The position numbers and the translations under genes are program-made. A model generated the notes under the pieces. The model was not told the DNA's origin, did no database searches, and worked only from the letters and a program-made list of their open reading frames with translations. A DNA stretch of 40,232 bases from Propionibacteriaceae bacterium (GTDB taxonomy: Bacteria; Actinomycetota; Actinomycetes; Propionibacteriales; Propionibacteriaceae): positions 1 to 40,232 of the forward strand of contig JAISAO010000008.1 in the NCBI GenBank assembly GCA_031266665.1, written 5' to 3'. Positions 23,916 through 31,656 of the stretch are shown here, piece after piece (position 1 is the first letter of the stretch; every line of letters begins with the position of its first letter).

Positions 23916-24136
23916 GACGGTGCGGCATCGGCCCGGAGCGACTTGTACAACGACTCCCGCCCGACGCCGGCGGCGCGGGCTATCTGGTCCATGCCTTGGG
24001 CCTTGGCCACGTCGCCGAGAGCCGCTTGGAGAAGTGCCGGGTCATTCTCCTCGATGGCGGCGTTGAGATAGGCGACGATGTCTTCGGGTGTGCCGAGGTA
24101 TTCGCTGGCGTCCCATTTTGACGTGATAACACTCAT
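23912..24136 (-). CDS. HI1420-type antitoxin, C-terminally shortened
   Basis: 74 residues. WDASEYLGTPEDIVAYLNAAIEENDPALLQAALGD and AKAQGMDQIARAAGVGRESLYKSL are the N-terminal helix and helix-turn-helix of the addiction-module antidote family (HI1420/DNA-binding antitoxin). Usual members continue about 20-25 residues past LYK.L with a PSF..VLKVL helix; here the gene stops at AAPS, exactly where the convergent DUF5680 gene ends. Ribosome site GGAGG upstream. Without its toxin it may be a relic or an autonomous regulator. Confidence 0.8.
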   Translation of the reverse strand: MSVITSKWDASEYLGTPEDIVAYLNAAIEENDPALLQAALGDVAKAQGMDQIARAAGVGRESLYKSLRADAAPS

Positions 24137-24301
24137 TGTCCGCTCCTCCATTCCTCGGCCATTCGTTGAACCTTGGCGATGTCCGTCTCCCGGGCAGAGT
24201 TGTCGCCGTCGACGAGTAACGAGCAGGAAAGTGTCGCCCTTTTTCGTCACGTAGATTCTATACCCTGGTCCGAAATGAAACCTCAACCCACCTCCGATCA
24301 G
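24133..24301 (-). pseudogene. HI1419-type (RelE-like) toxin remnant
   Basis: Minus-strand reading gives LRFHFGPGYRIYVTKKGDTFLL in one frame, then VDGDNSARETDIAKVQRMAEEW in another; together they equal the C-terminal half of the Gp49/HI1419-like toxin. A one-base shift near 24222-24230 breaks the frame, and the first half (about 50 residues) is absent. Its stop (24135-24133) overlaps the antitoxin ATG (ATGA), the normal operon arrangement, so this was once an intact pair. Confidence 0.85.
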
Positions 24302-24324
24302 GGTCTAAGATGAGGGCATAAGTA

Positions 24325-24357
24325 TTGACACGCCTGTACAGTGGTTTATTGCGACTA
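24325..24357 (+). promoter_or_regulatory. predicted promoter of the potassium channel gene
   Basis: TTGACA (24325-24330), 16 bases, TATTGC (24347-24352), 5 bases before ATG 24358. The box pair explains why the in-frame TTG at 24325 is unlikely to be the start. Confidence 0.45.
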
Positions 24358-25125
24358 ATGGTTAAGTTGTCGACAGATCAGTGGGATTCCCACGCGGAGC
24401 GGATCTTGCAGGTCGCCGCGCTCCTTTTCCTGGCCGCTTACGCGGCCCCGATCATCGACCCGTCCCTGCCTGGAGCCGCGCGGACCGCCTGCTCGGCCGT
24501 GGTCGCTGTGACCTGGATCGCCTTCGGCGTTGATTACCTCGCCAGACTCCTGCTCACCGAGCAACGGTGGGCGTGGTTCTGGCATAACCTTCCGAGCCTC
24601 GTCATCCTCGTTGTGCCCGTCCTGCGCCCTCTGAGACTCTTACGTCTCGTCACATTGCTTTCAGTGTTCAATCGAGCGTCGACGCGAGGGCTTCGAGAGC
24701 GGGTCGCGGTCTATGCGGCCGGAGGTGTGATCCTGCTCGTGATCTGCGGCGCCTTGGCCGTGACGGACGCGGAACGAGGACAACCAGGAGCCAGTATCAC
24801 CGGGTTCGGAGACGGCCTTTGGTGGGCGATTGTCACCATCACCACGGTCGGGTACGGTGACACCTCCCCAGCCACTGTCACAGGTCGTCTTGTCGCCATT
24901 TGTTTGATGATCGGAGGCATCGCCCTCTTGGGCACCGCCTCCGGGATGCTGGCCTCGTGGATGGTCGAACAGATCAATATCTCAACCACCACCGCTGAAA
25001 GCGGTAGCGCCACCGAGGAAAGGCCCATCTCGAACGAGATCACTGTCTTGGCCCAGTTCCATTCCCAAGGCGTGCTCACAGACGAGGAGTTCGCCGCCGC
25101 GAAGTCACGACTGCTCGGCATCTGA
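24358..25125 (+). CDS. voltage-gated-type potassium channel with C-terminal SHOCT motif
   Basis: 255 residues. An S1-S4-like region (about 15-125) with LRPLRLLRLVTLL as a basic S4-type helix, then pore helix LWWAIVTIT and selectivity filter TVGYGD (163-168), and a final membrane helix LVAICLMIGGIALLGTASGMLASWM. The last about 28 residues (EITVLAQFHSQGVLTDEEF and on) are a SHOCT short oligomerisation motif. Codon choice is less G/C-ending than in surrounding core genes, which suggests acquisition. No partner genes. Confidence 0.9.
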   Translation: MVKLSTDQWDSHAERILQVAALLFLAAYAAPIIDPSLPGAARTACSAVVAVTWIAFGVDYLARLLLTEQRWAWFWHNLPSLVILVVPVLRPLRLLRLVTLLSVFNRASTRGLRERVAVYAAGGVILLVICGALAVTDAERGQPGASITGFGDGLWWAIVTITTVGYGDTSPATVTGRLVAICLMIGGIALLGTASGMLASWMVEQINISTTTAESGSATEERPISNEITVLAQFHSQGVLTDEEFAAAKSRLLGI

Positions 25126-25252
25126 CCCGCCGTCCCCGATCTGCCTGTCGTTCGGCAATGCCGCCCGCAGCGGCCCGCGTTGGTCCGACAGGCTGATCGC
25201 GTCGAGAAAAAGTGTCTGATCGCGGAGCTGACGCGATCCAAACGCCAGTCGT

Positions 25253-25573
25253 TCAGGCCACTCGAAGGGGCGTGATCTCGGCTACCTGGTGGCGTAGCGC
25301 ACGCCGCTCAAGGCGCAGCTCGTAGTTCGACTGCAGGTTCATCCAGAACTCCTCTGAGGTCCCGAAGTACCGCGCCAGGCGGATCGCGGTGTCTGCGGTG
25401 ATGCCCCGCTTGCCATGCACGATCTCATTGATCCGCCGCGGCGGCACGCCGATTGACACGGCCAGTTTGTGCTGTGTGATCTTGAAGCCCGCGATGAAGT
25501 CCTCCATCAGGATCTCTCCCGGGTGGATGGGCTCGATCAGATCGGCCTCAGTGGTAGTCGACGAGTTCGACAT
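25253..25573 (-). CDS. higA: HigA antitoxin
   Basis: 106 residues. IEPIHPGEILMEDFIAGF, ITQHKLAVSIGVPPRRINEIVHGKRGITADTAIRLARYFGTS and EEFWMNLQ are the XRE-type HigA fold. ATG 25573 has GGAGGTG seven bases upstream; the longer frame upstream lies inside higB. Overlaps the higB end by 26 bases. Represses its own operon and neutralises the toxin in known HigBA systems. Confidence 0.93.
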   Translation of the reverse strand: MSNSSTTTEADLIEPIHPGEILMEDFIAGFKITQHKLAVSIGVPPRRINEIVHGKRGITADTAIRLARYFGTSEEFWMNLQSNYELRLERRALRHQVAEITPLRVA

Positions 25574-25829
25574 TTTCCGCACCTCCATCTCTACAAACGA
25601 AGCAGACGCGCCATTGCGAGTTGACGCGGATGCTGTGCTGGCCGCGTCTGTCGCCGACCAGGCGCTCCAGTCGGTTCCCCGGCGGGATCCGCAGATCCTC
25701 GACATCCTTCGCCGCATGGATCAACTCAAGCTTCCGCAGAGCTGCCCGTTGCACCAGCCGATCAACGCCTTTGACGTACCGCTCATGCCAGATCCGTTCG
25801 GTGTCCTTGCTCCCGAACGACCTGATCAT
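25548..25829 (-). CDS. higB: HigB toxin (RelE-superfamily mRNA interferase)
   Basis: 93 residues, the usual length. MIRSFGSKDTERIW, KLELIHAAKDVEDLRIPPGNRLERL and YSIRVN-like HSIRVNSQWRVCFV blocks are those of the HigB plasmid-maintenance killer family, which cuts translated mRNA on the ribosome. Toxin precedes antitoxin, as normal for HigBA. A TATACC box lies 8 bases before the ATG, and no clear ribosome site, so the start may be leaderless. Confidence 0.93.
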   Translation of the reverse strand: MIRSFGSKDTERIWHERYVKGVDRLVQRAALRKLELIHAAKDVEDLRIPPGNRLERLVGDRRGQHSIRVNSQWRVCFVCRDGGAENVELVDYH

Positions 25830-25862
25830 GAGCCCATGGTATAACGAAGCGCGTCAATGACG

Positions 25863-26384
25863 CTACACGTTAAACCGGAACTCCACGACGTCGCCGTCCT
25901 GCCCTCGGAGGATTTCGAGGTCGTGGACGTCCTCGACCCGAGGCGGATATCCTTCGCGCAACTCGTGAAGTCGACGCCGGTTCGCGATGACGACCGGGTG
26001 ACCAGCGATGCGACCCTGCGCCCGGTCGGCGGCCAGGTGGAGGAAGTATTCGTCGCCGAACCCGCGTTGGACTCCGTCGCCGTTCTCCGCGAGAACCATG
26101 GGGTGGACGTCGACCCGTTGATCACCGGCCACCCATTCGACCCGTACCGGATCCCAGTCCGCATCCACCCGATAGCCGCGCTCGATGAGCCACGCGTCGA
26201 GTTCACGCACTCGATCGGCGTCCACGAAAACATCCACGTCCCGGTGCGACCGGGTCTGGACCCCCGCGAGCGCATCTACTGCCCAGCCACCGTTGATCTG
26301 GTAGGCGATCGAACGCGCCTCCAGGTACTCGATGATCGCCACGACCTCGTCGGCCCTGGTCCCCCCGAAACCTGCGCCCTTCAC
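25863..26384 (-). CDS. LinA/aminoglycoside-type nucleotidyltransferase with a YchF-like C-terminus
   Basis: 173 residues from GTG 26384. YQINGGWAVDALAG[V]QTRSHRDVDVFVD has the GGWA core and the metal-binding Asp49 and Asp51; DWDPVRVEWVAGDQRVDVHPM supplies the third acidic position. This is the family of lincosamide and aminoglycoside nucleotidyltransferases, but resistance cannot be inferred. The last residues, DGDVVEFRFNV, are unlike this family and are the canonical end of YchF. The 24 bases encoding this block (25875-25898) recur with one mismatch at the end of ychF (26553-26576). Starts 33 bases upstream of higB. Confidence 0.8.
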   Translation of the reverse strand: MKGAGFGGTRADEVVAIIEYLEARSIAYQINGGWAVDALAGVQTRSHRDVDVFVDADRVRELDAWLIERGYRVDADWDPVRVEWVAGDQRVDVHPMVLAENGDGVQRGFGDEYFLHLAADRAQGRIAGHPVVIANRRRLHELREGYPPRVEDVHDLEILRGQDGDVVEFRFNV

Positions 26385-26576
26385 GCCGCCACCAAGTCGT
26401 CCATCATGATGTCAATTGTCCTTCGAACGTCGGGGATCGACCGGTACGAAGACATCTCCCACCCTCCTGGCACGTTGCCGTAGCCGTTGCATCGGAACCC
26501 GCGAACGGGACCAGTATCGGCCCTACCTTCCGGTACCAGAAGTCGATCCGTGCCGGAACTCCACCACGTCGCCGTC
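25875..26576 (-). repeat. 24-bp direct repeats flanking the nucleotidyltransferase
   Basis: 25875-25898 and 26553-26576 differ at one base (CCGGAACTCCAC[G/C]ACGTC then GCCGTC). They code for DGDVVEFR in both genes. Sequence beyond each copy is unrelated. They bound a segment of about 0.68 kb. Confidence 0.9.
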
Positions 26577-27614
26577 GCGCATGATGTAGTCCTTGCCCTC
26601 GATGCGGGCCTTGCCCTTGGCCCGGGCGGCGGCCAGGGAGCCGGCTTGGACCAGATCGTCGTAGGACACCACCTCGGCCTTGATGAAGCCCTTCTGGAAG
26701 TCGCTGTGGATGACGCCGGCGGCCTGGGGGGCGGTCCAGCCGCGTTGGATGGTCCAGGCCCGGGACTCCAGCGGGCCGGCCGTCAGGAAGGACTGCAAGC
26801 CCAAGGCGGCGTAGCCGGCCCGGGCCAGCCGGTCCAGGCCGGGCTCCGTCAGGCCGGCCTCGGCCAGGAACTCGGCCGCCTCGGCCGGCTCCAGACCGGT
26901 CAGCTCGGACTCCAACTGGGCGTCCAGGAAGACGGTCTCGCCGCCGGCCGTCAGCTGGGACCAGCGGGCGGTCAGCCCGGCGTCGGCCAGGTCGCCGGCG
27001 TCGCAGTTGAAGACGTAGATATAGGGCTTGGCCGTCAGCAGGCAGAGCTCGCGCAACTCGACGGCCTCGAAGCCCGCCTGGCGCAGCCCCTGGCCCTGGT
27101 CCAAGACCGCCCGGGCGGCCAGGGCCTGTTGGTGGACGGACTTGGCCGCCGGGCTGAGCCGGGCCTGTTTCTCCAGCTTGGGCAGCGCCTTGTCCAGGGT
27201 CTGGAGGTCGGCCAGGACCAGCTCGGTGGTGATGATGTCGATGTCGGCCGCCGGGTCGACCCGGCCGGCCTCGTGCGACACGTTGGGGTCGGAGAACAGC
27301 CGCGTCACCTGGCAGATGGCGTCGGCCTGACGGATATGGGACAAGAAGGCGTTGCCCATGCCCTCGCCCCGGCTGGCCCCGGGGACGAGGCCGGCGATGT
27401 CGACGAAGGAGACGGTCGCCGGCACAATCCTGGCTGAGTTGAACATCTGAGCCAAGACCGCCAGGCGCGGCTCCGGCACGCCCACCAGGCCGATATTGGG
27501 GTCGATGGTGGCGAAGGGGTAGTTCGCCACCAAGGCGTGGTGGCCGGTCAGGGCGTTGAACAAGGTGGACTTGCCCGCGTTGGGCAGGCCGACGATGCCG
27601 ATGGTTAGAGCCAC
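26523..27614 (-). CDS. ychF: redox-regulated ribosome-binding ATPase YchF with altered C-terminus
   Basis: OBG-family P-loop ATPase. GTG start at 27614. G1 GLPNAGKST (8-16), FATIDPNIG, G3 DIAGL, and coiled-coil ATPase middle with YIFNCDAG-like YVFNCDAGDL; TGS-type C-terminal domain. 363 residues, as expected. The very end is unusual: DGDVVEFRHGSTSGTGR instead of DGDVVEFRFNV, which is found at the end of the nucleotidyltransferase gene 0.65 kb downstream. The last dozen bases were therefore replaced. Function is probably kept because only the final residues differ. Confidence 0.95.
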   Translation of the reverse strand: MALTIGIVGLPNAGKSTLFNALTGHHALVANYPFATIDPNIGLVGVPEPRLAVLAQMFNSARIVPATVSFVDIAGLVPGASRGEGMGNAFLSHIRQADAICQVTRLFSDPNVSHEAGRVDPAADIDIITTELVLADLQTLDKALPKLEKQARLSPAAKSVHQQALAARAVLDQGQGLRQAGFEAVELRELCLLTAKPYIYVFNCDAGDLADAGLTARWSQLTAGGETVFLDAQLESELTGLEPAEAAEFLAEAGLTEPGLDRLARAGYAALGLQSFLTAGPLESRAWTIQRGWTAPQAAGVIHSDFQKGFIKAEVVSYDDLVQAGSLAAARAKGKARIEGKDYIMRDGDVVEFRHGSTSGTGR

Positions 27615-28038
27615 GGCCCGAGCTTAGTGGCCGCCGGCCGCGCCACCGTCCCGCTGGGGCGGCGGGGGAGTGCGACGAGCGGCGGGCCGGGGCGGGGGAG
27701 TCGTCCGGTCTGGGCGCCGCCCAGGCGGCCTGGAACGGCGTCGAGCGGCGGCTGAGCCCAGATCCACCGATGATCAGCGTGGCGAGCGGCGCCAGACGGA
27801 TGTGATGGCGGTGTCGGCGGCGCGAAGACGGACTGGACGTCCGTTGAGCGTCGGCGCCAACGCCAGCGTGCCCGGATGGGGTCGCTCGGTAGTCGAGAGC
27901 GGTGGATCTGGGTTGAGTCGGGGTCGGGCGACGGCGGTCAACGGCTGGGGCGGAGAGGTTTGGGAGACGCCGGACCGGCGGCCCCGAGGTGGCAGAATCG
28001 GCCCCCGGGTCCCAGTCCCGACTAGCGAAAGGCGGCCC
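27615..28038. other. intergenic region with a long hairpin-forming element
   Basis: 424 bp between divergent ychF and the aminotransferase gene, no gene seen. CTGAGCCCAGATCCACCG (27752-27769) and its inverse (27900-27917, 16 of 18 matching) enclose about 130 bp with further internal stems. The part just before the right arm (27875-27898) is identical in 24 bases with 35051-35074. Confidence 0.75.
27752..27917 (+). repeat. palindromic element, long form
   Basis: Terminal inverted arms 27752-27769 and 27900-27917, core TCGCTCGGTAGTCGAGA at 27882-27898. Same family as 35034-35096 and, in reverse and incomplete, 5637-5676. Confidence 0.85.
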
Positions 28039-29115
28039 ATGCCCGTCCACTACCGCCGACAACTCGACGCCATCGCCTCCTACCGCCCCGGGCCGCCGCC
28101 GCCCCAGCGGGACTATCCGACGTACAAGTTGTCCAGCAACGAGAACCCCTTCCCGCCGTTGCCGTCCGTCCGCCAGGCCATCGCCGACCACTTGGGCGGG
28201 ATCAACCGCTACCCCCAGGCGGACGCCGCCGAACTGGTGTCGGCCTTGGCCGAGCGCGCCGGCGTCACCACGGACGAGGTGGTGGTCGGGGCCGGCTCGG
28301 TGGAGGTGATCTCGGCCGTCGTCCGGGCCGTGGCCGGGGCCCAGGACGAGATTGTCTTCGCCTGGCGCAGCTTCGAGGCCTACCCCCAGTTGGTGGTGGC
28401 CGCCGGGGCGACGCCCAAGCCGGTGCCGTTGACCGCCGCTTGGGGCCACGACCTGGCGGCCATGGCCCGGGCCGTCACCGCCGCCACCCGCTGCGTCCTG
28501 GTCTGCAACCCCAACAATCCCACCGGGACAGTCGTCACCGCCGCCGCCCTGGACGACTTCCTAGACCAGGTGCCGGACGACGTGACCGTGGTCTTGGACG
28601 AGGCCTATCGCCACTTCGACCGCGACCGGGACAGCCCCGACGGCCTCGACTGCTACCGTCGCCACCCCAACGTGGTGGTCTGCCACACCTTCTCCAAGGC
28701 TTATGGCCTGGCCGGGCTAAGAGTCGGCCAGGCCGTCATGTCCGCGGCCCTGGCCGAGCAGGCGCGCAAGGTCTTGATCCCCTTCGGCGTCACCGACCTG
28801 GCCCAACAGGCTGCCCTGGCCTCGCTGGCGGCCGAGGCCGAATTGGACCAGCGGGTGGACCAGTTGGTGGCCCGCCGTCGCCAGGTCGAGGCCGCCCTGG
28901 CGGCCCAGGGCTGGGAGTTGCCGGCCAGCCAGGGCAATTTCGTCTGGCTGCCCACCGGGGCCGTCACGGCGACGGCGACGGCCATATTGGACCGCCACGG
29001 CCTGGCCGGGCGCCCCTTCGCCGGCGAGGGCGTGCGCTTGAGCGTGGGCGAGACCGAGTCGGTCGATCAACTGATAGCGGCGGCGGCGGAGATCCGACAA
29101 CGGTTGGACGACTGA
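28039..29115 (+). CDS. histidinol-phosphate/aromatic aminotransferase (HisC/Pat family)
   Basis: PLP enzyme of fold type I. 358 residues from ATG 28039 (GAAAGGCGG upstream). YKLSSNENPFPPLPSV is the N-terminal substrate motif; NPNNPTGT binds PLP, VVLDEAYRHF follows, and the Schiff-base Lys220 lies in HTFSKAYGLAGLRVG. The C-terminus has SQGNFVWLP and GVRLSVG with the carboxylate-binding Arg. Actinobacterial HisC and the aromatic transaminase Pat are too alike to separate here; no his genes are adjacent, which favours Pat weakly. Complete. Confidence 0.85.
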   Translation: MPVHYRRQLDAIASYRPGPPPPQRDYPTYKLSSNENPFPPLPSVRQAIADHLGGINRYPQADAAELVSALAERAGVTTDEVVVGAGSVEVISAVVRAVAGAQDEIVFAWRSFEAYPQLVVAAGATPKPVPLTAAWGHDLAAMARAVTAATRCVLVCNPNNPTGTVVTAAALDDFLDQVPDDVTVVLDEAYRHFDRDRDSPDGLDCYRRHPNVVVCHTFSKAYGLAGLRVGQAVMSAALAEQARKVLIPFGVTDLAQQAALASLAAEAELDQRVDQLVARRRQVEAALAAQGWELPASQGNFVWLPTGAVTATATAILDRHGLAGRPFAGEGVRLSVGETESVDQLIAAAAEIRQRLDD

Positions 29116-29158
29116 CGCCGGCCGACGCCGCCGCCAGTCCGAATGTTTTAGGGGCGAC

Positions 29159-29411
29159 GGTCCACTAGCCACCCCACGAAGTGTCCTCCCTCCGCTGCGC
29201 TCCGGTCCGGTACTTCGCGGGGACCCCGACCCGCCCCACGAAGTGTCCTCACCTCCGCTGCGCTCCGGTCCGGCACTGCGCGGGGACCCCGACCCGCCCC
29301 ACGAAGTGTCCTCCCTCCGCTCCGCTCCAGTCCGGCACCGCGCGGGGACCCCGGGGAGACTATGAAAACTCGGCTCATTCGGTCACAGTCCTGAGCGCCA
29401 AGGTCCACTAG
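29159..29411 (+). repeat. three-copy 62/63-bp palindromic repeat array with flanking 10-bp repeats
   Basis: Units start at 29172, 29234 and 29297. Each has CCCCACGAAGTGTCCTC at one end and a [TG]...CGCGGGGACCCC end that can pair with it, so each unit folds back on itself. GGTCCACTAG flanks the array at 29159-29168 and 29402-29411, like a target-site duplication. The same unit occurs twice in reverse at 39434-39537. Confidence 0.88.
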
Positions 29412-29511
29412 GCTTTGGCCCATCGGGTCACGGGTCCGATGGACGGCCGCAACTCCGTCCAGCCGTCTCGCCGTGATCGTGATTAAGCGTGATATTGATA
29501 AGGAAGTCGCC

Positions 29512-31596
29512 ATGAGCCAACTCGACTGGACCGAACTGGACGCCAAAGCGGTGGACACGGCCCGGGTGCTGGCGGCCGACGCGGTGGAGAAGGTCGGCAA
29601 CGGCCACCCCGGCACCGCCATCTCCTTGGCCCCGGTGGCCTATCTGCTCTACCAGAAGATCATGCGCCACGACCCGGGCGACCCGGCCTGGCTGGGGCGC
29701 GACCGCTTCGTCTTGTCCATCGGCCACGCCTCGCTACTGCAGTACATCCAGTTGTGCCTGGCCGGCTACGGGGTCGAGCCGGCCGACCTGGCGGCCTTCC
29801 GCACGGCCGGCTCCCTCACCCCCGGCCACCCCGAGGTCGGCCACACCCCCGGCGTCGAATGCACCACCGGGCCGCTCGGGGCCGGCGTCTCCAACGCCGT
29901 CGGCTTCGCCATGGCGGCGCGTCGCGCCCAAGCCCTCTACGATCCCGGGGCCACACCCGGCCAGTCGGTCTTCGACCACGACGTCTACGTCCTGGCCGGC
30001 GACGGCTGTCTCCAGGAGGGGATCGCGGCCGAGGCCTGCTCCCTGGCCGGCACGCTCGAGCTGGGCAACCTCATCCTGCTCTACGACGACAACCACATCA
30101 CCATCGAGGGCGACACCAAGATCGCTTTCAACGAGGACGTCGACCGCCGCTTCGAGGCCCACGGCTGGCACGTACAACAAGTCGACTTCACCGCCGGCGG
30201 CGTCTACCAAGACAAGGTGGCCGAGTTGGCCCAGGCCATCGAGGCCGCCCGCCGGGAGCGCCGACGGCCCAGCTACATCCGAGTCTCAACCGTCATCGGC
30301 TGGCCCCTGCCGACCAAGGCCGGCCACCACAGCGTCCACGGCTCCAAGCTCGGCCCCACCGAGGTGGCCGGCCTCAAGACCAAGCTCGGCTTCGACCCCG
30401 AACAGTCATTCGTCATCGAGCAGGCGGTGCTGGACCACACCCGGGCCCAGGCCGCCGTCAGAGCCCGCGCCGCCCGCCAGGACTGGGAGGACCGTTTCGC
30501 CGCCTGGGCCGAGGCCAATCCCGAGTCCAAGGCCCTGCTCGACCGGGTGCGCGCCCAGACCGCGCCGCCCGGCCTGTCCGCCGCCCTGCCCCATTTCCCG
30601 CCGGGCCGCAAATCGACTAGGGCCGCCTCCGGCGAGGTCCTGTCCGCCATCGCGGCGGCCGTGCCGGAGCTGTGGGGCGGGTCGGCCGACCTGGCCGGCT
30701 CGAACAACACCACCATGCGGGGCCAGGCCTCCTTCCTGCCGCCAGACCGGGCGACGGCCGACTGGCCGGCCGGGGCCGACGGCCGGGTGATCCACTTCGG
30801 CGTCCGGGAGCACGCCATGGGCGGCATCCTCAACGCCATCGCCCTGGACGGCCTGACTAGGGCCTACGGCGGCACCTTCCTGGTCTTCTCCGACTACATG
30901 CGCGGCGCCGTCCGCCTGGCCGCCCTGTCTAAGGCGGCCAGCGTCTTCGTCTGGTCCCACGACTCCATCGGCGTGGGCGAGGACGGTCCCACCCACCAGC
31001 CGGTGGAGCAGATCGCCTCGCTCAGGCTGATCCCCGGCCTGGACGTGGTCCGTCCGGGCGACGCCAACGAGGTGGCGGCCTGCTGGGCCCAGATCCTGAG
31101 CTTCCACGACCACCCGGCCGCCCTCATCTTGTCCCGCCAGGACCTGCCCGTGCTGGATCGGGCGCCCGGATCGGGCCTGGCCCCGGCCGAGTTGGCCGCC
31201 CGGGGGGCCTACAACCTGGCCGAGGCCGTTGGCGGGCGCCCCCAGGTGGTGCTGGTGGCCACCGGCTCCGAGGTCGCCTTGGCCTTGGAGGCCAAGACCC
31301 TGCTGGAGGCCGACGGCCTGCCCGCCCGGGTGGTGTCGGCCCCCTGCCTGGAGTGGTTCGCCGCCCAGCCGGCGGCCTACCGCGCGGCCGTCCTGCCCAA
31401 CGACGCCGTTTTGGTCTCGGTCGAGGCCGGCGTCACCTATGGTTGGGCCGAGGTCGTCACCACGGCGGGGCGCAGCCTCGGGGTGGACGGCTTCGGGGCC
31501 TCGGCCGCCGCCGGGCAACTCTTCCTCCAGCACGGCCTGACGGCCGCGAACATCGCCCGCACGGCCCGACAGGCGCTGGACGGGCAGACGCCCTAG
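29512..31596 (+). CDS. tkt: transketolase
   Basis: Transfers two-carbon ketol units between sugar phosphates in the pentose phosphate pathway, using thiamine diphosphate. 694 residues from ATG 29512 with AAGGAAG upstream; a longer frame exists but is unsupported. NGHPGTAISLAPVAYLL, GHTPGVECTTGPLG, then the ThDP motif LAGDGCLQEGIAAEACSLAG with the DDN triad in LYDDNHITIEGDT, STVIGWPLPTKAGHHSVHG, and in the second half VREHAMGGILNAIA, FLVFSDYMR and the HDSIGVGEDGPTHQPVEQ block. Length and all motifs are normal. Not followed by the usual tal gene; pntA follows 60 bases later. Confidence 0.96.
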   Translation: MSQLDWTELDAKAVDTARVLAADAVEKVGNGHPGTAISLAPVAYLLYQKIMRHDPGDPAWLGRDRFVLSIGHASLLQYIQLCLAGYGVEPADLAAFRTAGSLTPGHPEVGHTPGVECTTGPLGAGVSNAVGFAMAARRAQALYDPGATPGQSVFDHDVYVLAGDGCLQEGIAAEACSLAGTLELGNLILLYDDNHITIEGDTKIAFNEDVDRRFEAHGWHVQQVDFTAGGVYQDKVAELAQAIEAARRERRRPSYIRVSTVIGWPLPTKAGHHSVHGSKLGPTEVAGLKTKLGFDPEQSFVIEQAVLDHTRAQAAVRARAARQDWEDRFAAWAEANPESKALLDRVRAQTAPPGLSAALPHFPPGRKSTRAASGEVLSAIAAAVPELWGGSADLAGSNNTTMRGQASFLPPDRATADWPAGADGRVIHFGVREHAMGGILNAIALDGLTRAYGGTFLVFSDYMRGAVRLAALSKAASVFVWSHDSIGVGEDGPTHQPVEQIASLRLIPGLDVVRPGDANEVAACWAQILSFHDHPAALILSRQDLPVLDRAPGSGLAPAELAARGAYNLAEAVGGRPQVVLVATGSEVALALEAKTLLEADGLPARVVSAPCLEWFAAQPAAYRAAVLPNDAVLVSVEAGVTYGWAEVVTTAGRSLGVDGFGASAAAGQLFLQHGLTAANIARTARQALDGQTP

Positions 31597-31656
31597 ACAG
31601 GCTTGGCCGGCTCCGCCGGACCGGCCGCAACCGTTGGAACACAGGAGGGAGTTCGG

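Noticed and set aside
25861..26576. Integron gene cassette carrying the nucleotidyltransferase
   Set aside because: GTTAAAC occurs at one end, but it is encoded by the YchF-like FNV codons; the other junction has no GTTRRRY site, no attC structure is visible and no integrase is in the window.
26404..28449. Long minus-strand frame of 681 codons across ychF and upstream
   Set aside because: It is out of frame with YchF, has no domain, and is rich in Gly/Pro/Arg/Asp, as expected for a shadow frame in high-GC DNA.
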